DNA of 23,413 nucleotides, taken from positions 1-23,413 of the forward strand of contig JAEYNH010000012.1 of NCBI GenBank assembly GCA_023412655.1, in the 5' to 3' direction. The DNA comes from Pseudomonadota bacterium. GTDB taxonomy: Bacteria > Pseudomonadota > Alphaproteobacteria > Caulobacterales > Caulobacteraceae. The number at the start of each line of letters is the position of its first letter. The stretch's first letter is position 1. The notes below the pieces were generated by a model. It saw only the letters and a list, made by a program, of their open reading frames with translations, did not search any database and had not been told where the DNA came from. The translations under genes and the position numbers were made by a program. This document shows, piece by piece, positions 8,212 through 15,265 of this stretch.

Positions 8212-10338
8212 ATGCGCCGCCGCACGTTCCTCGCCGCCACCTCCGCGCTGGCCGCTACGGCCGTTCTTCCAACCACCGTCGTCGCGCAAGTCCTTGCCGA
8301 CAACCCGGTGGCCGCGACGTGGACCGGGCCGTTCGGCGGCGTGCCGGCCTTCGACAAGGTGCGGATCGAGCATTTCAAGGCGGCCCTGGAGGCCGGCATG
8401 GCGGCGGAGTGGGCCGAGGTCGAGGCCATCGCCAACAACCCGCAGCCCGCCACCTTCGACAACACCATCGCCGCCCTGGAACGCAGCGGCGCCGCCCTCG
8501 ACCGGGCCTACACCATCTACGGCATCTGGGTCGCCACCCTCTCCACCGCCGAGCTGCGGGCCCTCGACAAGGAGATGCAGCCCAAGCTCGCCGCCCATGG
8601 CGACCGCATCCTGCAGAACGAGAAGCTCTTCCAGCGGCTCGACGCCGTCTACCAGCAGCGCGACCAGCTGAAGCTCACCCCGGAGCAGGAGCGTCTGGTC
8701 TGGCTCCGCTGGAACACCTTCGTGCGCAACGGCGCCAAGCTCGACGCCGCGGCCAAGGCCCGGGTGGCGGCCATCAACGCCGAGCTGGCCACGGCCTTCA
8801 CCGCCTTCAGCCAGAACCTGCTGCACGACGAGACCGAGTACGACCTGTTCCTGAAGGAGGCCGACCTCGCCGGCCTGCCCGCCGACGTCCGCGCGGCCAT
8901 GGCCGCGGCGGCCAAGGCCAAGGGTCGCGACGGCGAGTACGTGATCGTCAACACCCGCTCCTCGGTGGACCCGTTCCTCACCTATTCCGAGCGGCGCGAC
9001 CTTCGGGAGAAGGTCTGGAAGACCTACTACAGCCGCGGCGACAACGGCGACGCCTACGACAACAACGACCTGATCCGGAAGATTCTCAAGCTGCGGGCCG
9101 AGCGGGCCAAGCTGTTCGGCTATCCCACCCACGCCCACTGGCGCCTCGCCAACAACTCGATGGCCGAGACGCCCGAGGCGGGCATGGAGCTGATGGAGCG
9201 CGTCTGGCCCTTCGCCGTGGCCCGGGTGAAGGAAGAGGTCGCCGAGATGCAGGCCATCGCCGACAAGGAAGGCGCGAAGATCAGGATCGCCCCCTGGGAC
9301 TACCGGTTCTACGCCGAGAAGGTCCGCAAGGCCCGCTACGACCTCGATATGAACGAGGTGAAGCCGTACCTGCAGCTCGAGAAGCTGCGCGAGGGCATGT
9401 TCTGGGCCGCCGGCGAGCTCTACGGCTTCAGCTTCATCCCGGTGACCAACGTCCCCGTCCAGCATCCCGACGTCCGGGTCTGGGAGGTCAAGCGCGGGCC
9501 CGAGCACATCGGCCTGTGGTACTTCGATCCCTATGCCCGCGCCGGCAAGCGCTCGGGCGCCTGGATGAACGCCTACCGCACCCAGGAGACGTTCGACGGC
9601 AAGGTCACCACCATCGTCTCCAACAACTCCAACTTCGTGAAGGGCGCGCCGGGCGAGCCGGTGCTGATCTCCTGGGACGACGCCGAGACCATGTTCCACG
9701 AGTTCGGCCACGCCCTGCACGGCCTGAACTCGGCGGTGACCTACCCCAGCGTCTCCGGCACCCGGGTGTTCCGCGACTACGTGGAGTTCCCCTCGACGGT
9801 GAACGAGTCCTGGCTGCGCACCCCCGAGGTGCTCAACCGCTTCGCCCTGCACCACAAGACCGGCCAGCCGATCCCGGCCGAGCTGGTGGCCAAGATCGAG
9901 AACGCCTCCACCTTCCGCCAGGGCTTCGACGTCACCGAGTTCCTGGCCTCGGCGCTCATCGACATGAAGCTGCACCTGGCCGGCGACGCCGACATCGATC
10001 CCGACGCCTTCGAGCGGGTGGAGCTGGAGAAGCTCGGCATGCCCGCCGAACTGCCCATGCGCCACCGTACCCCGCAGTTCGGGCACATCTTCTCGTCCGA
10101 CGGCTATTCGGCCGGCTACTACTCGTACCTGTGGGCCGAGGTGATCGCCCTCGACGCCGTCGAGGCCTTCCGCGAGGCGCCGGGCGGCCTCTACGACAAG
10201 GGCGTGGCCAAGCGGCTGCACGACAACGTCATGAGCGTCGGCAACTCTATCCATCCGCGGGACGGCTATCGCGCCTTCCGCGGCCGCGATCCGGACGTGA
10301 AGGCCTATCTGAAGGACAAGGGCTTCCCCACCACCTAG
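8212..10338 (+). CDS. dcp: Exported M3-family zinc peptidase, peptidyl-dipeptidase Dcp type
   Basis: Zinc metallopeptidase that releases C-terminal dipeptides from oligopeptides. The N-terminus RRRTFLAATSALAATAVLP has a twin-arginine (RRxFL) motif and hydrophobic core, predicting Tat export. The zinc site is HEFGH at 496-500 (H496, E497, H500) with the third ligand E525 (DYVEFPSTVNE), exactly the M3 spacing. Segments such as IAPWDYRFYAEKVRKARYDLD are typical of Dcp rather than OpdA or PepF, so dcp is my call, with OpdA-type as the alternative. 708 aa. The ATG follows GGAG at about 6 bases. With the S9 peptidase upstream, the region encodes two exported oligopeptide-degrading enzymes. Confidence 0.92.
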   Translation: MRRRTFLAATSALAATAVLPTTVVAQVLADNPVAATWTGPFGGVPAFDKVRIEHFKAALEAGMAAEWAEVEAIANNPQPATFDNTIAALERSGAALDRAYTIYGIWVATLSTAELRALDKEMQPKLAAHGDRILQNEKLFQRLDAVYQQRDQLKLTPEQERLVWLRWNTFVRNGAKLDAAAKARVAAINAELATAFTAFSQNLLHDETEYDLFLKEADLAGLPADVRAAMAAAAKAKGRDGEYVIVNTRSSVDPFLTYSERRDLREKVWKTYYSRGDNGDAYDNNDLIRKILKLRAERAKLFGYPTHAHWRLANNSMAETPEAGMELMERVWPFAVARVKEEVAEMQAIADKEGAKIRIAPWDYRFYAEKVRKARYDLDMNEVKPYLQLEKLREGMFWAAGELYGFSFIPVTNVPVQHPDVRVWEVKRGPEHIGLWYFDPYARAGKRSGAWMNAYRTQETFDGKVTTIVSNNSNFVKGAPGEPVLISWDDAETMFHEFGHALHGLNSAVTYPSVSGTRVFRDYVEFPSTVNESWLRTPEVLNRFALHHKTGQPIPAELVAKIENASTFRQGFDVTEFLASALIDMKLHLAGDADIDPDAFERVELEKLGMPAELPMRHRTPQFGHIFSSDGYSAGYYSYLWAEVIALDAVEAFREAPGGLYDKGVAKRLHDNVMSVGNSIHPRDGYRAFRGRDPDVKAYLKDKGFPTT

Positions 10339-10352
10339 GCCCGCAACGCGAA

Positions 10353-10397
10353 GGTGCTCCCCCTCTGGGGGAGCTGTCGCGAAGCGACTGACGGGGC
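10353..10397. repeat. Two-hairpin REP-like intergenic element
   Basis: A perfect 8-bp stem GCTCCCCC-TCT-GGGGGAGC (10356-10374) is followed by GTCGC-GAA-GCGAC (10376-10388) and a GACGGGG tail. It fills the gap between the convergent dcp and ogt stops. The same design (G-rich hairpin, then a short stem with a GAA loop, then a GGGG tail) recurs at 13596-13642, so this looks like a dispersed palindromic repeat; it may also serve as a terminator. Confidence 0.65.
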
Positions 10398-10400
10398 CCA

Positions 10401-10961
10401 TCAGGCGAACAGATCGCCCTGGCTATCCGCCTGATGGCTTCCCTTGGTCGCCGCCGCGGCGCCCTCGATGGCCAGCAACTTCAGCTTGGTGTCGACGCCG
10501 CCCCGCGCGGAGAAGCCGCCCGGCTTGCCGCCGGCCGCCGTCACCCGGTGACACGGCACGATGATCGGCCAGGGATTCTTGCCCAGCGCCTGGCCGACGT
10601 CCCGGGCCAGCAGCCGGTCGCCCAGCTTCTGGGCGATCTCGCCATAGGTTAGGGTCTGCCCGGCCGGGATCGCGCGGGCGATCTCATAGACCCGGGCGTG
10701 GAACTCGGGCGTCCGCGACAGGTCCAGCGGGGCCTGCGACAGATCCGCCTTCTCGCCGCGCATCAGCGCCTGGACGCCTTCGACCGTCGAGGCGAACTCG
10801 GCCGGCGGCTCGGCCTCGACACTGTCGGGAAAGCGCCGCAGGACGCCGCGCCGCGCGGTCTCGGCTTCGCGTTCCGGCAGATGACAGGCGACGAGACCCG
10901 CATCGTTCCAGGCGATGGCGGCGATGCCTATGGCGGTCTCGAACAGGGCGTATCCGATCAT
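10401..10961 (-). CDS. ogt: Methylated-DNA--protein-cysteine methyltransferase
   Basis: Suicide repair protein that transfers the methyl group of O6-methylguanine to its own cysteine. 186 aa: a poorly conserved N-terminal domain, then the active-site domain with TYGEIAQKLG, the recognition-helix region VGQALGKNPWPIIVPCHRV (acceptor C137 in PCHRV) and GFSARGG. It lacks the Ada metal-binding and AraC-like domains, so it is the stand-alone Ogt type. There is no Shine-Dalgarno sequence before the ATG at 10961; instead GCTATC places TATC 12 bases upstream, the leaderless spacing. It lies 48 bases downstream of the DUF4440 gene on the same strand. Confidence 0.95.
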   Translation of the reverse strand: MIGYALFETAIGIAAIAWNDAGLVACHLPEREAETARRGVLRRFPDSVEAEPPAEFASTVEGVQALMRGEKADLSQAPLDLSRTPEFHARVYEIARAIPAGQTLTYGEIAQKLGDRLLARDVGQALGKNPWPIIVPCHRVTAAGGKPGGFSARGGVDTKLKLLAIEGAAAATKGSHQADSQGDLFA

Positions 10962-10969
10962 GCGGAGAG

Positions 10970-10975
10970 GATAGC
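10970..10975 (-). promoter_or_regulatory. Candidate -10 box (GCTATC) for ogt
   Basis: On the minus strand GCTATC resembles GCTANAWC, and its TATC begins 12 bases before the ogt ATG. No matching -35 was found, so the call rests on the spacing shared with other genes here. Confidence 0.3.
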
Positions 10976-11009
10976 GCCGTTCGCCGGCCGCCGCTGGCGG
11001 CTTTCGGAC

Positions 11010-11393
11010 CTATTGGGCGGGGGTCTGCTGGTGCTGCACCAGCCGCCAGCGCGGCCCGTCCCGGCGGTAGGTCGAGCTGCACCAGGCCTCGTAGGGCGGC
11101 TCGCCCTCGCGGCGGCCCGTGGCGCGGTAGGCCAGCACGGCCAGGTCGTCGCCGGGCCGGGTCAGGCGCCGCTCCGCCATGTCCACGGACGTCCAGCGCG
11201 GCGCGGCCTCGAGGCTCTCCATGATCGCCTCGCCGGCCAGGACGCCGAAGCCGAAGGTCATCATGCACGCCGGGTCCAGCGCCGCCCGATAGCGCGGCTC
11301 GCCGTCCAGCCACAACCGCCGCTCCAGGTCCCAGAGAAGATCCGTCTCGTTCGTGGCCGCCAGAACGGCTTTTCTTGACTCGAAGTTCTCCAC
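11010..11393 (-). CDS. DUF4440 / SnoaL-like (NTF2-fold) small protein
   Basis: 127-aa protein of the NTF2-like superfamily: an N-terminal helix region (DLLWDLERRLW), FGFGVLAGEAIMESL, and C-terminal strands including LAVLAYRATGRREG, YEAWCSSTYRRDGPRWRLVQHQQTP. This Y-R-x-(D/G)-x-W-R-L-V-x-H-Q-Q-T-P ending is typical of DUF4440 proteins, which include small ligand-binding or enzymatic domains; no specific function can be given. It starts at GTG (11393), with GCTTATGC just upstream on the minus strand as a possible -10 box. It is divergent from ffh and precedes ogt by 48 bases, so the two may be co-transcribed. Confidence 0.8.
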   Translation of the reverse strand: MENFESRKAVLAATNETDLLWDLERRLWLDGEPRYRAALDPACMMTFGFGVLAGEAIMESLEAAPRWTSVDMAERRLTRPGDDLAVLAYRATGRREGEPPYEAWCSSTYRRDGPRWRLVQHQQTPAQ

Positions 11394-11433
11394 AGGCGCA
11401 TAAGCGCGCCCTTCCGGCCTGATCTCGGTCAGC

Positions 11434-11522
11434 GCCCTCTACCGCCACGACCCCCACACCTTATGTGGGACGAGGGCGGCGAGGCCCCCCGTCGACGCAA
11501 TCGTCCACGGGGGCTGATTGCG
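11434..11522 (+). promoter_or_regulatory. Structured 5' leader of ffh with alternative hairpins
   Basis: Upstream of the ffh ribosome-binding site are two nested structures. First, outer stem GCCCTC/GAGGGC (11434-11439 with 11472-11477) encloses CCCACA-CCTTA-TGTGGG (11453-11469). Second, CCCCCGT-c-GACG-CAAT-CGTC-c-ACGGGGG (11486-11513) forms an 11-bp stem with one mismatch. Part of the second hairpin, CGCAATC (11496-11502), can instead pair with GATTGCG (11516-11522), so the two pairings are mutually exclusive. I do not recognise a known riboswitch class. Confidence 0.4.
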
Positions 11523-11543
11523 TTTGGGCCATAGGAGCTGAAT

Positions 11544-13061
11544 TTGTTCGACGCGCTTTCTGATCGGCTGACAACCGTCTTCGACCGCCTCTCCGGTCGC
11601 GGCGTGCTGTCCGAGAAGGACATCGACGAGGCCATGCGCGAGGTGCGCGTGGCGCTGCTCGAGGCCGACGTCGCCCTGCCGGTGGTCCGGCAGTTCATCG
11701 ACAAGGCCAAGGAACGCGCCGCCGGCGAGGCGGTGATCCGCTCGGTCAAGCCCGCCGACCAAGTGATCAAGATCACCTACGACGGCCTCGTCGAGATGCT
11801 GGGCGGCGAGGGCGAGTCGGAAGGCCTGCGCATCTCGGCCAACCCGCCCACCGTCATCCTGATGGCCGGCCTGCAGGGCTCGGGCAAAACCACCACCGCC
11901 GGCAAGCTGGCCCTGCGGCTCCAGAAGGAGCGCAAGAAGGTCCTGCTGGCCTCCCTCGACACCCGCCGGCCCGCGGCCATGGAACAGCTGGCCATGCTGG
12001 CGACCCAGGCCGGGGTCGACAGCCTGCCCATCGTCCCGGGCCAGCCCGCCCCCGAGATCGCCCGCCGCGCCATGTCGGCGGCCAGGCTCCAGGGCTACGA
12101 CGTCCTGATCCTCGACACCGCCGGCCGCACGACCCTGGACGAGGCGATGATGGCCGAGGCGGCCGAGATCGCGAAGATCTCCAGCCCGTCCGAGACCTTG
12201 CTGGTGGCCGACGCCCTCACCGGCCAGGACGCAGTGCGCACCGCCAAGGCCTTCCACGAGCGCCTGCCGCTCACCGGCCTGGTGCTCACCCGGGCCGACG
12301 GCGACGGCCGTGGCGGCGCGGCCCTGTCCATGCGGGCGGTCACCGGCCTGCCGATCAAGTTCCTCGGGGTCTCCGAGAAGATCGACGGCCTCGACGCCTT
12401 CGACGCCCACCGCGTGGCCGGCCGCATCCTCGGCCGCGGCGACGTGGTCGCCCTGGTGGAGAAGGCCGCCCAGGACTTGGACGTGGCCAAGGCCGAGGCC
12501 ATGGCCAAGAAGCTGGCCAAGGGGCGGTTCGACCTCGACATGATGGCCGAGCAGCTGCGCCAGATGAAGCGCATGGGCGGCATGGAAGGCCTGATGGGCC
12601 TGCTGCCGGGCGTCCAGAAGATGAAGAAGCAGATCGCCGACAGCGGTCTGTCCGACAAGACCTTCGACCGCCAGCTGGCGATCATCTCCTCGATGACCAA
12701 GGCGGAGCGCGAGAAGCCCGACATCCTCCAGGCCTCCCGCAAACGGCGCATCGCCGCCGGCGCTGGGGTGGACGTGGCCGAGGTGAACCGGGTGCTCAAG
12801 CAGCACCGGCAGATGGCCGACGCCTTCAAGGCCATGTCCAAGAACGGCGGCAAGGGCTTCGGCCAGATGGCCAAGATGCTCGGCGGGGGCAACCTCGACC
12901 CGGCCAAGATCGCCCAGCTCACCGGCCAGGCCGCGCCGACCCCCGAGCAGATGGAAGAGCTGCAGTCCCGCCTCAAGGGCATGGGGGGCGGCCCGGGCGG
13001 CCTCAAGCTTCCCGGCCTCGGCGGCGGCCTGCCACCCGGCTTCAATCCCTTCAAGAAATAG
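11544..13061 (+). CDS. ffh: Signal recognition particle GTPase Ffh
   Basis: SRP54 homologue that binds SRP RNA and signal sequences of nascent membrane proteins. 505 aa: N domain (1-95), G domain with P-loop GLQGSGKTT (109-117), DTRRPAA (139-145), DTAGR (191-195) and TRAD (249-252), then a methionine-rich M domain from about 330 (MKRMGGMEGLMGLLPG; RRIAAGAGVDVAEVNRVLKQ). The C-terminus is Gly/Pro-rich. It starts at an unusual TTG (11544), supported by a strong AGGAG at 11533-11537 six bases upstream and by the canonical MFDALSDRLT start. rpsP follows 24 bases downstream, so ffh-rpsP is likely one transcript. Confidence 0.97.
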   Translation: MFDALSDRLTTVFDRLSGRGVLSEKDIDEAMREVRVALLEADVALPVVRQFIDKAKERAAGEAVIRSVKPADQVIKITYDGLVEMLGGEGESEGLRISANPPTVILMAGLQGSGKTTTAGKLALRLQKERKKVLLASLDTRRPAAMEQLAMLATQAGVDSLPIVPGQPAPEIARRAMSAARLQGYDVLILDTAGRTTLDEAMMAEAAEIAKISSPSETLLVADALTGQDAVRTAKAFHERLPLTGLVLTRADGDGRGGAALSMRAVTGLPIKFLGVSEKIDGLDAFDAHRVAGRILGRGDVVALVEKAAQDLDVAKAEAMAKKLAKGRFDLDMMAEQLRQMKRMGGMEGLMGLLPGVQKMKKQIADSGLSDKTFDRQLAIISSMTKAEREKPDILQASRKRRIAAGAGVDVAEVNRVLKQHRQMADAFKAMSKNGGKGFGQMAKMLGGGNLDPAKIAQLTGQAAPTPEQMEELQSRLKGMGGGPGGLKLPGLGGGLPPGFNPFKK

Positions 13062-13085
13062 CTTTCAGACCAAGGACTAAGACCA

Positions 13086-13580
13086 ATGCTGAAGATCCGT
13101 CTCGCCCGTGGCGGCGCCAAGAAGCGCCCCTACTACTCGATCGTCATCGCCGACAGCCACTCGCCGCGCGACGGCCGCTTCATCGAGAAGGTGGGCTCCT
13201 ACAACCCGCTGCTGAAGAAGGACGATCCGAACCGCATCGTCCTGAAGCAGGAGCGCATCCAGGAATGGCTCGCCAAGGGCGCGCAGCCGACCGACCGCGT
13301 GGCCCGTGAACTGGGCAAGCTCGGCATCGTGAAGTGGGAAGCCGGCAGCAACCCGAAGAAGGGCGAGCCCGGCCAGAAGGCCAAGGAACGTGCGGAAGAG
13401 CGCGCCCAGCGTGAGGCCGACCGCGCCGCCGCGGCCGCCGAAGCCGCCGCCCAGCCGGCTGAAGAGCCCGTCGCCGAAGAAGCCGCTCCGGCCGAAGAAG
13501 CCCCCGCCGCCGAGGCCGCCGCCGAAGCCGCTCCGGCTGAAGAAGCTCCGGCCGCCGCCGAAGGCGAAGAGCAGGCCTAA
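13086..13580 (+). CDS. rpsP: 30S ribosomal protein S16 with acidic Ala/Glu/Pro tail
   Basis: Small-subunit protein. Residues 1-80 are a standard S16 fold (MLKIRLARGGAKKRPYYSIV, DGRFIEKVGSYNP, QEWLAKGAQPTDRV). At 164 aa it is about twice the length of E. coli S16: the remainder is a charged helix (KAKERAEERAQREADRAAAA) followed by a low-complexity Ala-Glu-Pro tail. Within the tail a segment encoding EAAPAEEAP recurs 45 bases later. Alphaproteobacterial S16 proteins often carry such extensions. AAGGAC lies upstream of the ATG. Normally followed directly by rimM, here it is separated from it by 180 bases of repeats. Confidence 0.97.
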   Translation: MLKIRLARGGAKKRPYYSIVIADSHSPRDGRFIEKVGSYNPLLKKDDPNRIVLKQERIQEWLAKGAQPTDRVARELGKLGIVKWEAGSNPKKGEPGQKAKERAEERAQREADRAAAAAEAAAQPAEEPVAEEAAPAEEAPAAEAAAEAAPAEEAPAAAEGEEQA

Positions 13581-13592
13581 GGCCTACGGCGT

Positions 13593-13642
13593 CCCCCTTC
13601 TCCCCTTGCGGGAGAAGGTGGCCCGCGAAGCGGGTCGGATGA
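13593..13642. repeat. Two-hairpin REP-like element after rpsP
   Basis: CCTTCTCCC-CTTGC-GGGAGAAGG (13596-13618, perfect 9-bp stem) is followed by CCCGC-GAA-GCGGG (13622-13634) and a GGATGAGGGG tail. It has the same architecture as the element at 10353-10397. Its position directly after the rpsP stop suggests it could also attenuate or process the ffh-rpsP transcript. Confidence 0.7.
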
Positions 13643-13730
13643 GGGGTCCAACCGGCGCCCTCCGACCCGTCCTTCAGCTCTCCATGACGACCCTCTCGCG
13701 CAGCCCATCATTGGTGGGGCCCTGGCCCGA

Positions 13731-13757
13731 CACCTCCTCCCGCACGGGGAGAGGGGC
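13731..13757. repeat. Inverted, diverged copy of the REP-like hairpin, ending at the rimM RBS
   Basis: CACCTCCTCCCGCACGGGGA and the following GAGGGGC match the reverse complement of 13593-13620 with only a few changes, so the rpsP-rimM gap (13581-13760) is bounded by an inverted pair. The G-rich end of this copy (GGGGAGAGGGG, 13746-13756) is the only Shine-Dalgarno-like sequence before the rimM ATG at 13761. The roughly 70 bases between the copies show no gene. Confidence 0.6.
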
Positions 13758-13760
13758 GCA

Positions 13761-14288
13761 ATGACGCTCATCCTGGTCGGCCGCGTCGCAGGCGCCTTCG
13801 GGGTCCGCGGCGAGGTCCGCATCACCAGCTTCACGGCCGATCCTGCGGCCCTGCTGGACTACCGCGACCTCAGGCGCGAGGACGGCGCCCCGGCGCTCAC
13901 CTTGCTGTCCGGGCGCCCCGCCAAGGGCGGCCTCGTCGTCCGCGCCCGCGAGGTCGAAACCCGCGAACAGGCCGAGGCCCTGCGCGGGCTGAAGCTGTTT
14001 ATCCCCCGCTCGGTCCTGCCCGAGCCGGACGAGGACGAGTTCTACGTCACCGACCTCATCGGCCTTTCGGTGGTCACCCCCGGGGGCGAGGCACTCGGCC
14101 ATGTGAAGAACGTGCAGGACTTCGGGGCCGGCGACCTGCTGGAGGTCCAGCCGCCCGCGGGGGCCAGCTGGTACCTGCCGTTCACCCGGGACGCAGTGCC
14201 CGAGGTGAAGCTCGCCGAGGGCTTCATCGTCGCCGTCCGCCCGGCCGAGGTCGAGGCGGAAGACGCGCCGCCGCAAGACCCCGAATAG
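13761..14288 (+). CDS. rimM: Ribosome maturation factor RimM
   Basis: Assists 30S head assembly and binds S19. 175 aa: N-terminal RimM beta-barrel (LVGRVAGAFGVRGEVRITSFTADP) and C-terminal PRC barrel (DEFYVTDLIGLSVVTPGGEALGHVKNVQDFGAGDLLEV, then YLPFTRDAVPEV). The tail is acidic and short. Its start follows the repeat-derived GGGGAGAGGGG. The stop is only two bases from the stop of the convergent tesB, so no conventional terminator separates them. Confidence 0.96.
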   Translation: MTLILVGRVAGAFGVRGEVRITSFTADPAALLDYRDLRREDGAPALTLLSGRPAKGGLVVRAREVETREQAEALRGLKLFIPRSVLPEPDEDEFYVTDLIGLSVVTPGGEALGHVKNVQDFGAGDLLEVQPPAGASWYLPFTRDAVPEVKLAEGFIVAVRPAEVEAEDAPPQDPE

Positions 14289-14290
14289 GA

Positions 14291-15160
14291 TCAGGCCTTG
14301 GGCTTGCGCAGCCGCATCAGCCCTTCCTGGGCGCAACTCGCCACCAGCACCCCGTCCGAGGCCCGGTAGATCTGGCCCAGGTTGAAGCCGCGGCCGCCCG
14401 AGGCCGACGGCGCCACCTGGTGGTACAGGTGCCATTCGTTGAAGTCGGTGGGCCGGTGAAACCACATGGCGTGGTCCAGGCTCGCCGTCTGCATGCCCGG
14501 CGTGCGCCAGTTCACCGCGTGCGGCCGCAGGCTGGTGCCCAGCAGGCTCATGTCCGAGGCGTAGGCCAGGATCACCTGGTGCATGGCCGGGTCCGAGCCG
14601 ATCGGATCCTTGGCCCGGAACCACACCTGCTGGGTGGGCTCCAGGTGGGTCGGGCGGCGCATGTCGAAGCGGCCGCCGACGGTGCGCATCTCGATGGGCT
14701 GCGGCCGCTCCAGCCACTCGCGCATCTCGGCCGGCAGCCGGTCGGCCCGCTTCAGCTGCGCCTCCCGGTCGTCCTCCACCTCTTCCCAGTGCGGCGCCGC
14801 CGGCATCTCGGCCTGGTGCTCGAAGCCCTCCTCCTGCACCTGGAACGAGGCGGCGAGGTTGAAGATCTGCTGGCCGTGCTGGACGGCGATCACCCGCCGG
14901 GTGGTGAAGCTGCCGCCGTCGCGCGAACGGTCCACTTCGAAGACGATCGGCACGTTCGGGTCGCCCGGGCGGATGAAGTAGCAGTGCAGCGAGTGGCAGA
15001 CCCGGTCCTCCACCGTCGCATAGGCCGCCAGCAGCGACTGGGCGATCACCTGGCCGCCGTAGATGCGGATCCGCGACTCCTCGTCCGGCGTCGTCCCCCG
15101 GAAGAGGTTCACCTCCAGGCGCTCCAGCTTGAGCGTCTGCATCAGCGTCTGGGTGTCCAT
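14291..15160 (-). CDS. tesB: Acyl-CoA thioesterase II
   Basis: Double-hotdog thioesterase hydrolysing medium- to long-chain acyl-CoA. With the ATG at 15160 it is 289 aa (MDTQTLMQTLKLERLEVNLFRG), matching TesB length. Catalytic positions seen by motif are D203 (YASDMSLLGTSLRPH), S227 (ASLDHAMWFHRP; Thr in E. coli) and Q278 (SCAQEGLMR). The longer frame to 15235 adds unrelated sequence overlapping the trmD promoter, so I reject that start. A GCTTATGC about 40 bases upstream on the minus strand could be a -10 box. The gene sits in reverse orientation between rimM and trmD, an unusual interruption of the conserved ribosomal operon. Confidence 0.94.
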   Translation of the reverse strand: MDTQTLMQTLKLERLEVNLFRGTTPDEESRIRIYGGQVIAQSLLAAYATVEDRVCHSLHCYFIRPGDPNVPIVFEVDRSRDGGSFTTRRVIAVQHGQQIFNLAASFQVQEEGFEHQAEMPAAPHWEEVEDDREAQLKRADRLPAEMREWLERPQPIEMRTVGGRFDMRRPTHLEPTQQVWFRAKDPIGSDPAMHQVILAYASDMSLLGTSLRPHAVNWRTPGMQTASLDHAMWFHRPTDFNEWHLYHQVAPSASGGRGFNLGQIYRASDGVLVASCAQEGLMRLRKPKA

Positions 15161-15227
15161 GGCGGTCGGGCTTTGCTGCAAGTGCGAAGGCCGGAGGCAT
15201 AAGCTTCCCTCGAACCACCGGCAAGGG

Positions 15228-15257
15228 TTGACCAACGCCGCTCGGCGGGCGCTTAGA
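15228..15257 (+). promoter_or_regulatory. Candidate promoter for trmD-rplS (leaderless)
   Basis: TTGACC (15228-15233) and CTTAGA (15252-15257, within GCTTAGAC) are separated by 18 bases and resemble the Caulobacter TTGAC / GCTANAWC pattern. TAGA begins 12 bases before the trmD ATG at 15266 and there is no Shine-Dalgarno sequence, so the mRNA should start at or near the ATG. A separate promoter is needed because tesB cuts trmD off from rimM. Confidence 0.6.
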
Positions 15258-15265
15258 CAGCCGCC

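Noticed and set aside
11434..11522. SRP RNA (ffs) gene just upstream of ffh
   Set aside because: The region is structured, but I do not see the conserved SRP RNA domain IV core with its GGAA tetraloop and asymmetric internal loop.
15161..15235. N-terminal extension of TesB
   Set aside because: It lies upstream of the conserved MDTQTL start and overlaps the trmD -35 element; no homology.
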